Positions 34,337 through 46,738 are shown, counted from the first letter of the stretch. The stretch is 64,000 bases of DNA from Rhizopus arrhizus (GCA_024220505.1 JAKZZE010000016.1:868001-932000), one strand, 5' to 3'. Notes: generated from the letters alone by a model not told the origin. Translations and numbers: made by a program.

Positions 34337-37037
34337 CTAACGCACAAAGGCATCAAGACGCTGATTTTTGTTTTTTGCAGCAAATAAAAATATATCCAGT
34401 ATGTTATGAGCAGCCATGATATCACGATTCCATATGATATTGCAATTGTTTTGCTTACACTGCAATACTGTATGTACTCTTCGTTTTGATTTGGCGGTTA
34501 TAACATTGTCTACGTTTCTAGTCTTGCATTTGTTGCAGATTTGGCTTGTTAAGTATTCATCCACCATGCAAATATCAAGCTGCTTTCCACAATATTTTTT
34601 CAAAACCCTCTTAATCATCCGTACAGGAGCAGATTTATTTCCACTGAGGCTGGAACCAAGCATACCATCACCAAAAGCAATGATGGTTTTCTTGGATCTT
34701 TTTTCGTGATCAATGGGAGCAGAAGGATAGTATATATTCTCTTTCTTGGTAGATGTTCTTACGCCTGTAGTTGCTTTTTCATCGTATTTGGCACTACCGT
34801 GAATGAAGCGCTTACAGATCTCATGAACACCTTTTTGTTTTCTCATGTAGCATTTGAACTTCAGCTTTGACGACCTACACAGATTTTTGCATGTTGCTCA
34901 AGTAAACAAGTAAAAAAAAAAAATGTTCTTATTTACCAAGATTTTTCATTGTAGTAACTTGTAATATCGTCATATAAACTTAGTCTTTCTTTGCAAGCTT
35001 TTAAAAATTCTGCCATATTGGATGTCTTCAACGAGCTTAAATTAGAAATTTTCAAAAACTGAGCCTTGTGTTGTTCTTGATGCTTTTTTCGTATAGAATT
35101 CGCATCATTATAGCCACACAGATGATAGTACTCGTCCAAGCTTGTAGTCCTTTGCCTTCCGGATGTATCGACGGCAGTTACAAGTGTTGCAACACCAGGA
35201 TCTACTCCCCAAATTTCACAGCCATTTTCAATATCTTCGAGGAAGTCCTCAGGCTGTTTTCCCAGTAGAGTATCTATTTGTTTTTTCTTCCTCACTCTAG
35301 AAAAAAGGAAAGAAATCGAATACCTATCGGTATATATAACGTTTCTATGTATAACTTGATTAAATTAAGGCTCTTATTTTTCAATTCAACTAAGCCAACT
35401 TACTGAAACTGTTTTTTCCCCTCTGAAAGGCTTTTTCGAGTTCGAAATCCCATTTTGGAAAAGTTAAAAAGCCTATAGTAGAAGTCCGAGAGAGCCGATT
35501 TATCTTTAACACCTTTTGGGATATTTTCAATACCAGATTGCTTCAACAGTCGCCAGAAAGCTTGGGCATCTATTTGTATTGACTTCATCGCAAATGAGTA
35601 TACAGGTAAGATGGAAAAAAAGCGATAGCCTCGCCGATCCGTGTATTTAGCAGGCGTGAATGTTCCATCTTCAATTCTAGACTGGATACTTGTAATAAAT
35701 TTCAAAAGAGCAGGTAAATGGGGCTCAAGCTTCTCTAATTTTTTCCCAAGCACTAGTGGTATTTTTGAATTAATGCTTTGCAGTACTTGCTCCTGTAAAG
35801 ACTTGAAGCTTCGTCTATTGAGTATTGAAGTAAACGCAAGTTCTTTTAACTTCCTATAAATGTAGGCCTTGGAGGCAAAGGCGGCTGGTTTGTCTTCCAT
35901 AATATACACCTTCTCATTTATCTTTTGCTGAAGATAGAAAAACCATTTGAAGAATTCATGAGGTTTGGAGTACAGGTCTTCCGCATCGCAGTTCATTGTC
36001 TGATATCGATTCCATAATGCATTCATCTTCTCTATGGTTTCTTCTAAACATTGATTTCTTTCTAAAGATGAGGGCCATATTGATTGCTGTTTCTGCTTTA
36101 ATGAATAAACATAGTGAGAGAGTGCTTTTCTTTGGGCAACTGATAATCCTTTGCAATAGAAGGGAGAAGACATATCTGAAAAAGCTTCCAGAAAAAAGCG
36201 GGTTGTTCTCCTTTCATGGTTTTCACATACATGGTTGCGTATGAGTACATCGTATTGTTTACACATAATAGACAGAACAGACGAATATCCAATACTCTTG
36301 AGGGATTGCAGAATTGTTTCATTGACTTGGCATTCGTTGCAAAATTCAATAAAGTAATCTTGACAGTATTTAGGGACTTTTTTGCCATTGCCAGTTACAA
36401 CAGTGAAAATAGAATAGACAAGGGTATGATCAATAATTGGCACTTGTTCCCCCTTGTTTAAAAGCTTCAAAAAAATATAGTTCATGAATAGTGAGCCTAC
36501 GTGGATCGCTTTGGTTGTGTAGGCCACTACTGAAGCAATCTTTTCATAAACCCTTGTGTCCGTACATATGTTTTTTAAGGAGGATTTGATTGCAAAAGTT
36601 TCCTTTTTCTCATCAGGATTGTGAGATGGCTTCTTTTGCTTCTTTTTTGGGCAAAGGTTGGATGATGATCTTGAGTGAGTATGTGATCCGCAAGAAGGAC
36701 ATGTCTTTTCTGTATTGCTTTTTGTTTTCATTCTAAAGTCTTGCAAAGCAAGTTGTTTATCTATTTTCTTCTGTATCTTTTTGGAGGTAGGAGGAAGAGC
36801 ACTAGGAGCCTGTAAAGTAGAAGCCTGTAAAGTAGAAGCCTGTAAAGTAGAAGCCTGTGAACCAGAAGCAACTGAAGTGGTCAGAGCAGATGTAACTGAT
36901 ATATTATCAGAATTGACTTCTTGAAAAAAAGTAAGGAACATGATACCTCGCAATGTGTTATTTTGGTACTTACTCTTTAAAATCTTTCTTTTTGTTGACG
37001 AGCTCTTCGCGGGATCATTTTTATATCTTCGCTTCAT
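34337..37037 (-). CDS. Fanzor RNA-guided endonuclease (TnpB-like)
   Basis: Exons 37037-36974, 36919-35404, 35296-34937 and 34874-34337 splice with GT-AG introns of 54, 107 and 62 nt into 825 aa without stops. The C-terminal RuvC fold is split by linkers. RuvC-I is WGVDPGVATLVTAVD (D559). The rearranged glutamate lies in VDEYLTSQICNKC (E753). A four-Cys zinc ribbon uses C760, C763, C786 and C791. RuvC-III is NRDIMAAHNI (D798). All catalytic residues are present. The N-terminal half has a CPSCGSHTHSRSSSNLCP zinc knuckle near residue 95, a short ASTLQ repeat and a long helical region. Fanzors cut DNA at sites matching their bound guide RNA. The basic start suggests nuclear import. Confidence 0.9.
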
Positions 37038-37415
37038 TATCTATTATAAGCTTCAGAAAGAAAATAAATGTTTATAGATTTGTTCAAGTTCTGTTACTTT
37101 CTATTGAAGTCCTTAATGACCAATGAAAATTTATTGATTAATTACTTTGGAGCATCTCAAAACTATAGCTTGTGGCGATCCAGCGTAATTACTAGTCATA
37201 TGCTTTTCTTGACTATTTAATTAATAGACTGGCAGGTAATGTAATTGGCTATATGGCTTATGTAATGTTGTAAGATAATAAGCATTTTGCATAAAATTTA
37301 TTCTACCTCATATTTTGTAATATACACAGTGGGGGTTAAGTAAATCTGTCCATTTTGAAGATGAATATTCATAACTTAAGCAATGGTTTCAGAAATTACT
37401 ACTTTGTCCGATTTT

Positions 37416-37612
37416 CACTTTCGCTTTTCCCAAAAAAGGTGGGTTAAACATTTTAAAATCAATTGTTATTTGTCCAAAAAGAAAAAAAACTAACATTCTG
37501 TCTCTCCTTTGTCCCATTTTCGCATTGATATCCCATTTTGGCAACCGTGTCTCAATTCAATTTTAAATTGACCAAAAATTTTTTCATTGGCCCAACCTAG
37601 TTTCTTTAACTG
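37416..37612 (-). repeat. Right terminal inverted repeat of the Fanzor element
   Basis: Pairs with 34012-34192. It contains subterminal motifs TGTCCCATTTTCGC and TATCCCATTTTGGC. Confidence 0.85.
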
Positions 37613-37614
37613 TA

Positions 37615-38129
37615 ATTACTGGTAAACTGAGTTGAAATGATTGACAAGAAAAGAGACTCAAACGAAAAACAAAGAGAATATCCAAACAGATAGAGTATAA
37701 AATAGAAGGAAATTAAATACGTCTTTGCTTAAGCTGTTTAGTGTACTTACATGAAAGTAAGAATGATCAATATATGTATAGAGTTGAAATAATACTATAA
37801 AAAAAAGTAGAAACTCAAAAGCTATTATTATACTTATCGTTTACATTTAATGTTTCTTGATGCTGAACAGAGACAACTGTTCAGGATAAATTATTGGTTT
37901 CTGGGAGCATTGTGCTGGATGTTGGTCTTATAGGCCATCAGCATACTCTCTATGTACACTTGGTCATCGAGGAACATTATGCCTGAATCTTTCGGGGGAT
38001 TTGGCCATTTTCACGGATCGAACGAACAATATGCAACATATTAAGGCAGACAGCTAAGTCGCGCTTTCAGAGGCGAAAGTATCCTTTATTGTCAGCATCC
38101 CCATTGTTATTAACCACAGGTACTCGGTA

Positions 38130-38165
<36 letters not shown>

Positions 38166-40098
38166 AAGGAATTAAAGTTTTTCTTCCAAAGCTAAATAAT
38201 GCTCAAAAAACAAAACAGAATGTCTGATTCACCATTGATACTTTTTTGGAGACACTTCTGTACATGATTTCTAATACTAAAAGAGAATGCAAGAAAAACA
38301 CATAGGATTGGTTTGAAATACCCTTTAAATACAGTTGATCCTAAAAAAATGCATGCTTTTTTATGTTTTTCTTTAAAGATATGTTTCTAATCCTCTTGAC
38401 TGATAATTATAGATGCCTTTTCCATAGATGTAACAGATGTCACATACAGATTCTTATGGTCAAATATTCTTTGTACCTCTTGCAACCTGGTCATTTTGCT
38501 TACATATGCACCTTTTCTGTTACACAAATTTATATGTTATGAATAGCCAAATCAATCTATATTTTTTTTATGCATGTACTTGATATAGACATATGCAACA
38601 GCATCATTTATGATAAATAACTATGTATAAAACATATTTTCTCTAGTTTTATTAAACTCATGCACGGTTACAGATTGACATAGTAACTTGCGATTCAAGT
38701 ATATATGTAGTATACGCTATATAAAAACGATCAATTTCCATTAACCATGGATAATAGTATTCCTTTCCTTTCGTACAGACAAGTCGCATCAATTATCAGA
38801 AAGGCCATCTTGTTTTGAATTACAAGTAGACATAAAGATAGTTGATCGCATACTATTTATTAAAGAGATATATAATTTGAATTCTGTTTCTTATTTAAAT
38901 TTACTACTGATTTAAAATTATCATATGAAAGCAATGCTGTGCTTCAAGTATGCAATATTTTGAATCCTTTGGAGAATTGGATAAATCAACTTATCAACAA
39001 CAATTTGAATTCTCGGAAAAAGTCGTAATATTTTTGCAACAATAGCTTTTATAAGCAATTTTGAAATAGTAATACCCGGGATCAAAAATAAGCAAATGTA
39101 TATGTTTATTTAATAAAAAAAAAATTCTAAGTAAACTATTGGCAATGAAGAAAGAAAAAGAAAAAGAGGTAGCTAAAAATCCAACTGTCCATTTCTGTAA
39201 ATGGAACAAAAGATAAAAAACCAAGCATGGATTCTACTGAATAACCTACTTCATAGTAGACTAGTGATTAAGGAACAAGTGTTGAAGTTGAAATATCAAT
39301 GGGCTCGCATAATAGCATATAGCCTTTGGCTAGATTTGTATTACACATGTCAATATCTATACCATGAGAATTATACACACACTAGATGTTTATTATTAAC
39401 CAAAACCATTATATATTTTAGTCGTACTGAATTATTATTACTTTTGATAATTTTGCGAGCAAAAAACAGGGCAAATCATTATCTTATGCACTATGCAAAT
39501 CCAGTTGCCTAACAAAATGATATTGGCCATTAGATAGCTAGATTCATGGAAGGGTGATCAAAAAGATATGAAACAATGTCTTATATTACTTGAACTCAAT
39601 TGCAAAATGTCAAAGTATCACAAAATTGCCGCAGCAACCCAAAACAAACGGTGCAGTTTATTAAAAGCCAGTAGACTACAAAAGCATGAATCAAGTCGTA
39701 GACGCCGCAGCAATGCTATTTATTTTTCAAGGAGTGCATAAGCAACTCAGGTTCTCAAATATCCCTAATATGGTTATGACAATATTTTGGATTTTGGCCT
39801 CAGCAATAGTATGTGAATGTACACACGATTAGATACAGCAACGAAAAATAATGAGAACTAAGCATGCGAATCAATCAAAGTAATACAAAGAAATGTTACA
39901 TACCAAATAATATTTGTATGAGTTCTGTTTGAAAATAAAGCATAGAAATGCTCGAATCAAAGCTTTCTAGGATCATTTCGAAGCTGCAAAACGATTTATA
40001 TTCGTACAAGTCGCTTTGTTTTCATTGGTTCTATCTTTGATCCAACTTGGAATTGAAAGATTCACACTTCAGTTTGTGATACATGGAAAGTGATATAA
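37615..40098. other. Long intergenic region upstream of the ABC transporter
   Basis: No gene is supported over 2.5 kb. A (TA)n microsatellite occupies about 38134-38162. A short open stretch near 37850-37930 (LDAEQRQLFRINYWFLGALC) may be a fragment of a decayed mobile-element protein but cannot be assigned. Confidence 0.4.
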
Positions 40099-43000
40099 AT
40101 GTCTCTCTTTTATGCTTTTGTTGATCTTTCTCACATCATGAAAAAAGATCTGAACCCATCCGGGTCCTCGCTCACTGTCCAATCTGACAGTGAGGAGATC
40201 AGACAAAATGGAGCACCACACGCTTCGAATGATGAAGATGATTTATTAAAGAAAGAAATCGTTGCTGCCAAAAACGCAAAAACAATAAAGCCTGATAAAG
40301 AAGATGACAAAAAGAAGAAGAAAGAGGCTTCGATTCCAATTTATAAGCTCTTTCGTTTTGCAACAAAGCTTGAATTATTCATGATCATGATTGCCATCAT
40401 ATTCTCAGCTGGTACCGGCGCTATACAACCTGCGTCCACAATTATATTTAGTCAATTTTTGGCAGCGATTGGGGAATCCTTGATTAGTGGAAACTATGAC
40501 CAATTGGTTATAGATAGTTACCCACTTGTTTTGGTCTTTGTCTATATGGGCACAGCTACTTTTGTGTGTACATATATCGCTCAATGCTTCTGGGCTTTAA
40601 CCGGTGAAAATCAAGTGCGTCGGATCCGAAATAAATATGTACATGCTATTCTTCGACAAGATATGTCTTGGTTTGACAAGGCTGAAGGAGAATCCCTTAC
40701 TACTCGTCTTGCGACTGATACTCAACTTATTCAAGATGGTATCTCTGAGAAACTTGGTCGATTGGTCACGTGTATTGGCCAATTTTTGTCTGGTTTTATC
40801 ATTGCTTTTGTTATCGGTTGGAGATTGGCTGTTGTCATCCTTGCCACTATTCCTCTAATGATAGGTGCTGGTGGTGCGATGGATTATTTTATTACCAAAT
40901 ATACCTTGGAATCGCAAGGCGCATATGCTGAAGCTGGTTCTATTGCCGAGCAAGTCTTTTCTGGCATCCGTACCGTCAACTCCTTTTCTCTCCAAAGCCG
41001 CTTTGCTACTCTTTATTCCAAAAGGCTTGAAAAGGCCAAGGCAGCAGGCACTCGGCGAGCTCTATCTCTTGGCCTTGGCTCCAGTGGTTTCATGTTTATA
41101 CTCTTCTGTACCTATGCTCTCTCATTCTGGTATGGTGCCAAGCTGACGCGTGAACAGCTCATGAGAGGTTCTGATGTTTTGAATGCCTTCTTTTCTATGC
41201 TTATGGGAGCCATGGCCTTTCTTCAGTTACCTACCAATCTGTCTGCTGTCTCTAGCTGTCGTGGTGCTGCATACAAAATTTACGAAACAATTGACCTTAT
41301 TCCAAGCATTGACGCTGATAGTCCTGAAGGAGCAAAGCCTGAGAGGCTTGCGGGTGAGATTGAGTTCAAAGGCGTCATGTTCAGGTACCCCACTCGTCCT
41401 GATGTTACTATCCTAAAGAAACTAAATCTCAAGATTCATCCTGGTACAACCGTTGCTTTTGTTGGTCCTTCTGGTTCGGGCAAGTCCACAAGTGTTCAAC
41501 TTATTCAACGTTTCTATGACCCTACAGAAGGTTTTATATCACTCGATGAACGCAATCTTTGTGACTATAACGTTGCCTGGCTTCGTAGCCAAATTGGTGT
41601 CGTCAGCCAAGAACCTGTGTTGTTCAACATGACAATCAAGCAGAACATACTCATGGGTATCAACAGAGAGGCATCCAATGATGAGATTGTAGAAGCTTGC
41701 AAAAAAGCCAGCTGTCATAGTTTTATCTCCAAACTTCCTGATGGCTATGATACACTTGTTGGCGAGCATGGTGGTATGCTTTCTGGTGGTCAAAAACAAC
41801 GTATTGCTATTGCTCGTGCCATTCTCAAGAACCCTCCTATCCTCTTGTTAGATGAAGTAAAGAAAAAAAAATGTTTATAGTGATCTTAAAATAACAATGT
41901 TTATTATTTAGGCTACCTCTGCTCTCGATACTCAATCTGAGCGCTTGGTTCAAGCTGCCTTGAATGCTGCTTCGGCTGATCGTACTACGATTGTCATTGC
42001 TCATCGTCTCTCTACGATTCGTAATGCTGATCTTATTGTTGTCATGCAGCAAGGTGATTTAGTTGAAAAGGGCACTCACAATGAGTTGCTCGCTCTTGGT
42101 GGTATCTATGCTGATCTAGTCAAGAAACAAGAGATTTCTACACAGCAAGTGGGTGTAACAGCTCAAGAGCCTGATCTTGAAGAATTTTTGAAACGTGAAG
42201 AAATGGAAATTATCTATGAAAAAGAACGCTTGGCTGAAGATCCGATGGATGAAAAAGAATTTGGAGCTCATTTGTTCAAAACGACGACCGGCGTTTCCTC
42301 TATTGACGCTTATGAACTCAAGCGTCGTAAAGAAAAGGAAGAACGAAAGAAGGTGAAGCGACAAAAGATCCCCATTGGTAAAGTCTTGAAACAAATGCGT
42401 CCTGAATGGCATTTGTTAACCACTGGCATCATGGGTGCAGCCATTGCAGGTGCTGTGTTTCCTTGCTTTGCTCTTGTCCTTTCCAGAGTCACCTACATAC
42501 TCATCTCCCCAAATCAGGAGCCTCCTGGACCTATGAGTGGCGCTAATCTCTACTCCTTCTTGTACTTTATCATTGCCATTTCTGCTTTGATTGGTTTTTC
42601 TTGCCAAATCATTTCATTTGAAATTGCTGGTGAGCGCTACACAAAGCGTCTCCGTAGTGATATTTTTCGTGCCTTTATGAAGCAAGAGATTGGCTATTAT
42701 GATCACGAAGGTAATTCTCTCGGCGCCCTTACTTCTAAGCTTGCTATTGATTCCAAGAATGTGAACGAGCTTGTTACAAAAACATGGGGTGATATCACTC
42801 AACTCGCTGCTACTGTTATCTCTGGTAAATATAGATGATAATATGCATAACCATTGCGACTAACCTGTCTGATTAAAAAAAGGTGTCATCATCTCATTTT
42901 CTCAAAGCTGGGCCTTAACTCTTGTTATTCTTTGTATGGCTCCCTTCATCACTATTTCTGCTGGTTATGAATTCATAATTCATCAAAGTTTCGAAGGCAA

Positions 43001-44201
43001 GGTCAAGAAGGCGAATGAACAAAGTGGTGAAGTTGCTGCTGAAGCTATCAAGGAAATTCGTACTGTAGCAGCTCTTAACAAGCAAGGTTACTTTGAAAGC
43101 AAGTACCACTGTGCCACCGAATATCCTCACCAGCTTGCTCAACGTAAAGCCTACCTCTCCTCTATCGGTTATGCTCTTCAGCAAGCCATTATTTTCTACA
43201 CCTATTCTGTAGCTTTCTATGCTGGTATTCACTTTATGGCCATTGGATTAAATGATTTCCAACAAATGTATAGCTGTATGTTGGCTATTATGACCACAGC
43301 TCAGAAAGTGGGTCATGCATCCACATTCATATCATCCCTGTCCAAGGCCAAGTGTTCTGCCATCGCTGCTTTTGAGATCCTGGAACGTAATCCCAAGATT
43401 GATCCCGACCTGGAAGGTATTGAACCTGCCCACAGCCAAATCAAAGGTGACATTTCCTTTAAAAACATCACATTCTCCTATCCTGCTCGTCCAGATACCT
43501 TTATTTTCGACGGTGAATTCGACCTGATGGGTAAACGCGGCCAGACGATTGCTCTCGTGGGACCTTCAGGTTGCGGAAAATCCACCACGATCGGGATGCT
43601 TCAACGTTGGTACGACCCTCTGTCAGGCAGCGTTTGTCTCGATGAGAAGGATGTCAAGAGCTATTCGCTAAACAACCTTCGCAGCCATATGGCCTTGGTA
43701 GGTCAAGAGCCTGTCTTGTTTGACATGACGATCGGAGAGAATATCCGTTTTGGTGTTGAAGATGTTGAGGTCACTCAAGAGCAAGTTGAAAACGTTTGCA
43801 AAGCGGCCCATATTCACCCATTTATCGTCAGCCTGCCTGATGGCTACGACACGCGTGTAGGTGACAAGGGTTCTCAACTCTCAGGTGGTCAAAAGCAGCG
43901 GATGGCTATTGCCCGTGCCTTGATTCGCCGGCCCAAGGTTCTCTTGTTGGACGAAGCAACTTCTGCCCTCGACTCTGAAAGTGAAAAGCTGGTTCAAACC
44001 GCTATTGACAACATCATCGAGGAAGGCGGCCGTACTACGATCACTATCGCTCATCGTCTTTCGACCATTCAGAACGCTGATCTTATCTGCGTTGTCAAGA
44101 AGGGTCGTGTTATTGAACAAGGCACCCATTGGGAACTCTTGAAATTGAAGGGTGTTTATAGCGACTTGGTTTATCAGCAATCTCTTAATGCACACCAATA
44201 A
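40099..44201 (+). CDS. ABCB-type full ABC transporter (P-glycoprotein/MDR-like)
   Basis: Exons 40099-41856, 41912-42824 and 42883-44201 join to 1329 aa. The order is TMD-NBD-TMD-NBD. NBD1 has Walker [10 protein letters not shown] (about residue 455), signature [15 protein letters not shown] and Walker [13 protein letters not shown], formed across intron 1. NBD2 has [10 protein letters not shown] (about residue 1116), [15 protein letters not shown] and [12 protein letters not shown]. Both sites look catalytically complete. Such pumps export lipids, drugs or lipopeptide pheromones from the plasma membrane; the substrate cannot be told. The N-terminus is acidic and Lys-rich before the first membrane segment. 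The first ATG directly follows a TATA-like GATATAA, so the ATG at 40138 may be the real start. Confidence 0.93.
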
Positions 44202-44798
44202 GAAAATGCTTCCATCCAGTTGTAAAATATATACTACTTACCACTTTATAAACACTAGAGCACTATAATAATTTTAAATAATAAACACGTTAATTTATTT
44301 TCACGACAATACACAAAGTCTTCATTTTCTCCGATTTATATACGTTTGAATATCTATTGCTGTAACTGTCCGCTGAAGGGGGGGTTTTTTTTTCCCTTGT
44401 GGCAGCAAACATAAGATTTAGCTTGTTTTAAAAATGCATAACTTTTTCGTTGTCACTGATTATGTTCAAGTAAATAGAAATAAAAAATGGTTCTCTGCCA
44501 TTTTGCATGATCCAATCCAACCATTATAACCATAAGAGCAATTGCATATGGATTGTCTCATTAAAAAATGTCCAGTGAAGTAAAAGAATGTATTTTGTTC
44601 AGATATTAAATCAGAAAGAACTGAACTTGGCTCAATACAATTTTGATAAGGATGACTAAAGTCCATGCTGATAAGATGTACTTTTATGTTTCAAGCATAC
44701 AAAGACAGACTGGGTTCACCTCTCAGCTTTGAGCACGCAAGCTTTTGAGAGATGTATTCTGACGGAATTCAGTGATTGAATTGCGTTTTATTGTCGTA
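44202..44798. other. Intergenic region after the ABC transporter
   Basis: It contains the transporter 3' end. No gene is seen. Confidence 0.4.
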
Positions 44799-44995
44799 CA
44801 ATGTCCGGACGATGAATTTTGAGAAAAATTAAGCCAGTAGTTTGTAGATCAAAGCTACCTTAGTACTAGTTCCATAGTATTCTATAAAGCCCAAATACTT
44901 GATTTATGACATTCAATATTTGATTTATAAAAGGCAGATGACTGTATTAAAGCTAAAAGGAAAATCTTGAATAGTAATTTCTCATCCGGACATTG
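44799..44995. mobile_element. Candidate 197-bp MITE
   Basis: Begins CAATGTCCGGA and ends TCCGGACATTG, with TA on both sides (44797-44798 and 44996-44997). Imperfect symmetry extends inward (GAGAAAAATT near the left arm, AATTTCTC in the right). It has no coding capacity. Size, ends and TA duplication fit a Tc1/mariner-derived MITE. It lies 112 bp upstream of the MRI1 start, so it may contribute to that promoter. Confidence 0.55.
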
Positions 44996-45106
44996 TATCT
45001 CTTTTTCCGGAGAGAAATCCGGTCACTTAAAATCTTAATGTAGAAAAAAAAAAAAAAAAAGATTGGCTTGTGCCTTTTTTTTTTTTTTTTTTTCCTTTCA
45101 TTGAAT

Positions 45107-46240
45107 ATGAGCAACACAACAGCAAAGACCCTTGAAGCCATTCAATATACCAGAGGAAATCTTCGTATTCTCAATCAGCTTGTTTTGCCTCACGAAACTG
45201 TTTTTGAATCAGTCTGCAGCATTCAAAATGGTCATGCTGCGATCAAAACCATGAAAACTCGAGGTGCACCTGCGATTGCCATTGTTGCTGCTTTGTCTTT
45301 GGCTGTTGATGTCAACAGTCGTTTTGAGAAAGGCGAATTCAGCACAGTTGAGCAAGTTGTTCAATTTTTAAAAGACTCTTTAGAATACCTCAAGACCTCT
45401 CGTCCGACTGCCGTCAATCTATTTGATGCTGCTGCCAAATTATGGGCCTTGATCGAATCGACAGCCAAGGAGGCCAAGGAACCTGCGACTGTGGTCTATG
45501 CTTATATTGAGGCCGCTGAAAAGATGTTGGTGGACGATGTACAAGACAACAAAAACATTGGCCGATTGGGTGCAGAATATATCACGAACCATGTGAAGGA
45601 CAAGGGTGAGATTGCTGTCTTGACCCACTGTAACACGGGTTCACTTGCCACCGCTGGATGGGGTACCGCCTTGGGTATCATCCGTGACCTTCATGCCAAT
45701 GGCCAGCTGAAACATGCTTACTGTACCGAGACTCGTCCTTATAACCAAGGCTCTCGCTTGACTGCTTATGAATTGGTCTATGAAAACATTCCGGCCACCT
45801 TGATCTGTGACAGCATGGCCTCTGCCCTCTTGAAGCAAAACCCTCAGGTGCAAGCGATCGTCGTCGGTGCGGATCGTGTGGCCGCCAACGGGGATACGGC
45901 CAACAAGATCGGTACCTATCAACTGGCCATCACTGCCAAACATCACGGCATTCTCTTCATCGTCGCCGCACCCTCCACCTCGATCGATCTCAACACAAAG
46001 AGCGGAGACGCGATCGTGATCGAACAAAGACCCTCTGAGGAACTTGTCACTGTCGCCGGTATCCGTGTTCAAGACGCTCAGCCTGCCACGATCCGTACAG
46101 CGGCTGAAAACATTGGTGTCTGGAATCCCAGTTTTGACGTGACCCCCAGTGAGCTGATCTCTGCGATTGTGACTGAAAAGGGCGTGGTGACAAAGCAAGA
46201 AGGTTCAACTCAATTTGACCTGGCTTCCTTTTTAAAATAA
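45107..46240 (+). CDS. MRI1: Methylthioribose-1-phosphate isomerase
   Basis: Single exon of 377 aa from the ATG at 45107; the longer upstream frame only reads through a T-tract. Family segments are MKTRGAPAIAIVAALSLAVD, LTHCNTGSLATAGWGTALG with the catalytic Cys175, TRPYNQGSRLTAYEL, and VVGADRVAANGDTANKIGT with the catalytic Asp near residue 255. The enzyme converts 5-methylthioribose-1-phosphate to the ribulose form in the cytosolic methionine salvage pathway and is related to eIF2B subunits. A T-rich tract lies directly before the start. It is convergent with RPS28, whose stop is 40 bp away. Codon use becomes GC-richer toward the 3' end, as in highly expressed neighbours. Confidence 0.94.
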   Translation: MSNTTAKTLEAIQYTRGNLRILNQLVLPHETVFESVCSIQNGHAAIKTMKTRGAPAIAIVAALSLAVDVNSRFEKGEFSTVEQVVQFLKDSLEYLKTSRPTAVNLFDAAAKLWALIESTAKEAKEPATVVYAYIEAAEKMLVDDVQDNKNIGRLGAEYITNHVKDKGEIAVLTHCNTGSLATAGWGTALGIIRDLHANGQLKHAYCTETRPYNQGSRLTAYELVYENIPATLICDSMASALLKQNPQVQAIVVGADRVAANGDTANKIGTYQLAITAKHHGILFIVAAPSTSIDLNTKSGDAIVIEQRPSEELVTVAGIRVQDAQPATIRTAAENIGVWNPSFDVTPSELISAIVTEKGVVTKQEGSTQFDLASFLK

Positions 46241-46280
46241 AATAAAATATGTTAAAAGTATGGGATATGCTTTATTGGTT

Positions 46281-46738
46281 TTAACGAAGACGACGAGCTT
46301 CACGTTCAGATTCCAAAAGACAGAGAATATCGTTTTCACGAACAGGACCCTTGACGTTACGAATGATGGAACGGTTGGTGTCGTCCATGAACTCTACACG
46401 AACTTGAGTGACACCACCACGAGAACCGGTACGGCCGAGAACCTTTGTAACTCTAGCAAGCTTGACGGGAGTCTTTGTGTCCTATCAAACGACTGTCAAT
46501 ACAAAACTGAATTGTTAAGAGACGAAATATAGAGAAAAGAGGTGTTGATGGAAGGCATCTACATTGTGAATTGGTCATTTTTTCTGATTCATTAAAATTA
46601 TTGAAATGGATAAAGGTGAAGATTAAATTGAAATTCTATCTATTGATTTTTTTTTAATCATTGTCTATCCAATCTATTCATCCATCCATTTTCTTCATCT
46701 TTTTTCTATATTACATCCCTCTTCAAACAACTCACCAT
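46281..46738 (-). CDS. RPS28: 40S ribosomal protein eS28
   Basis: Exon 2 (46481-46281) encodes [40 protein letters not shown] and ends [10 protein letters not shown], the eS28 hallmark. Exon 1 is only the ATG (46738-46736), followed at once by GTGAGT; the intron is 254 nt and ends TGATAG. The product is 67 aa, the usual size. eS28 sits near the mRNA exit of the small subunit. The gene is convergent with MRI1. Its promoter lies in the AT-rich region above 46739. The ATG-only exon was inferred from frame and splice sites; no other ATG in frame is closer. Confidence 0.88.

Larger units (their letters stand above)
34012..37612 (-). mobile_element. Fanzor-carrying DNA element with mariner-like ends
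   Basis: The 3601-bp element begins CAGTTAAAGAAACTAGG and ends CCTAGTTTCTTTAACTG. TA dinucleotides lie on both sides (34010-34011 and 37613-37614), the target duplication typical of Tc1/mariner elements. Terminal inverted repeats run about 180-200 bp. The only gene is the Fanzor on the minus strand, and no DDE transposase is present. Mobility would therefore need a transposase supplied elsewhere, or Fanzor itself has a role. Flanks join to plain intergenic sequence between MDM10 and the ABC transporter gene. Confidence 0.88.

Noticed and set aside
35068..35268. Plus-strand open frames across the Fanzor gene
   Set aside because: They are antisense shadows of the minus-strand exons.
37850..38100. 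Short open stretch possibly from a retrotransposon
   Set aside because: Only about 27 codons before a stop; no reverse transcriptase, integrase or gag motif could be recognised.
39201..39512. 103-aa open frame upstream of the ABC transporter
   Set aside because: AT-rich composition, no motif, and no splice or family support.
45641..46198. Long minus-strand open frame opposite MRI1
   Set aside because: It is antisense to a highly conserved enzyme gene and has no motif of its own.
46260..46532. Plus-strand open frame over RPS28
   Set aside because: The minus strand encodes the eS28 protein, so this is its shadow.
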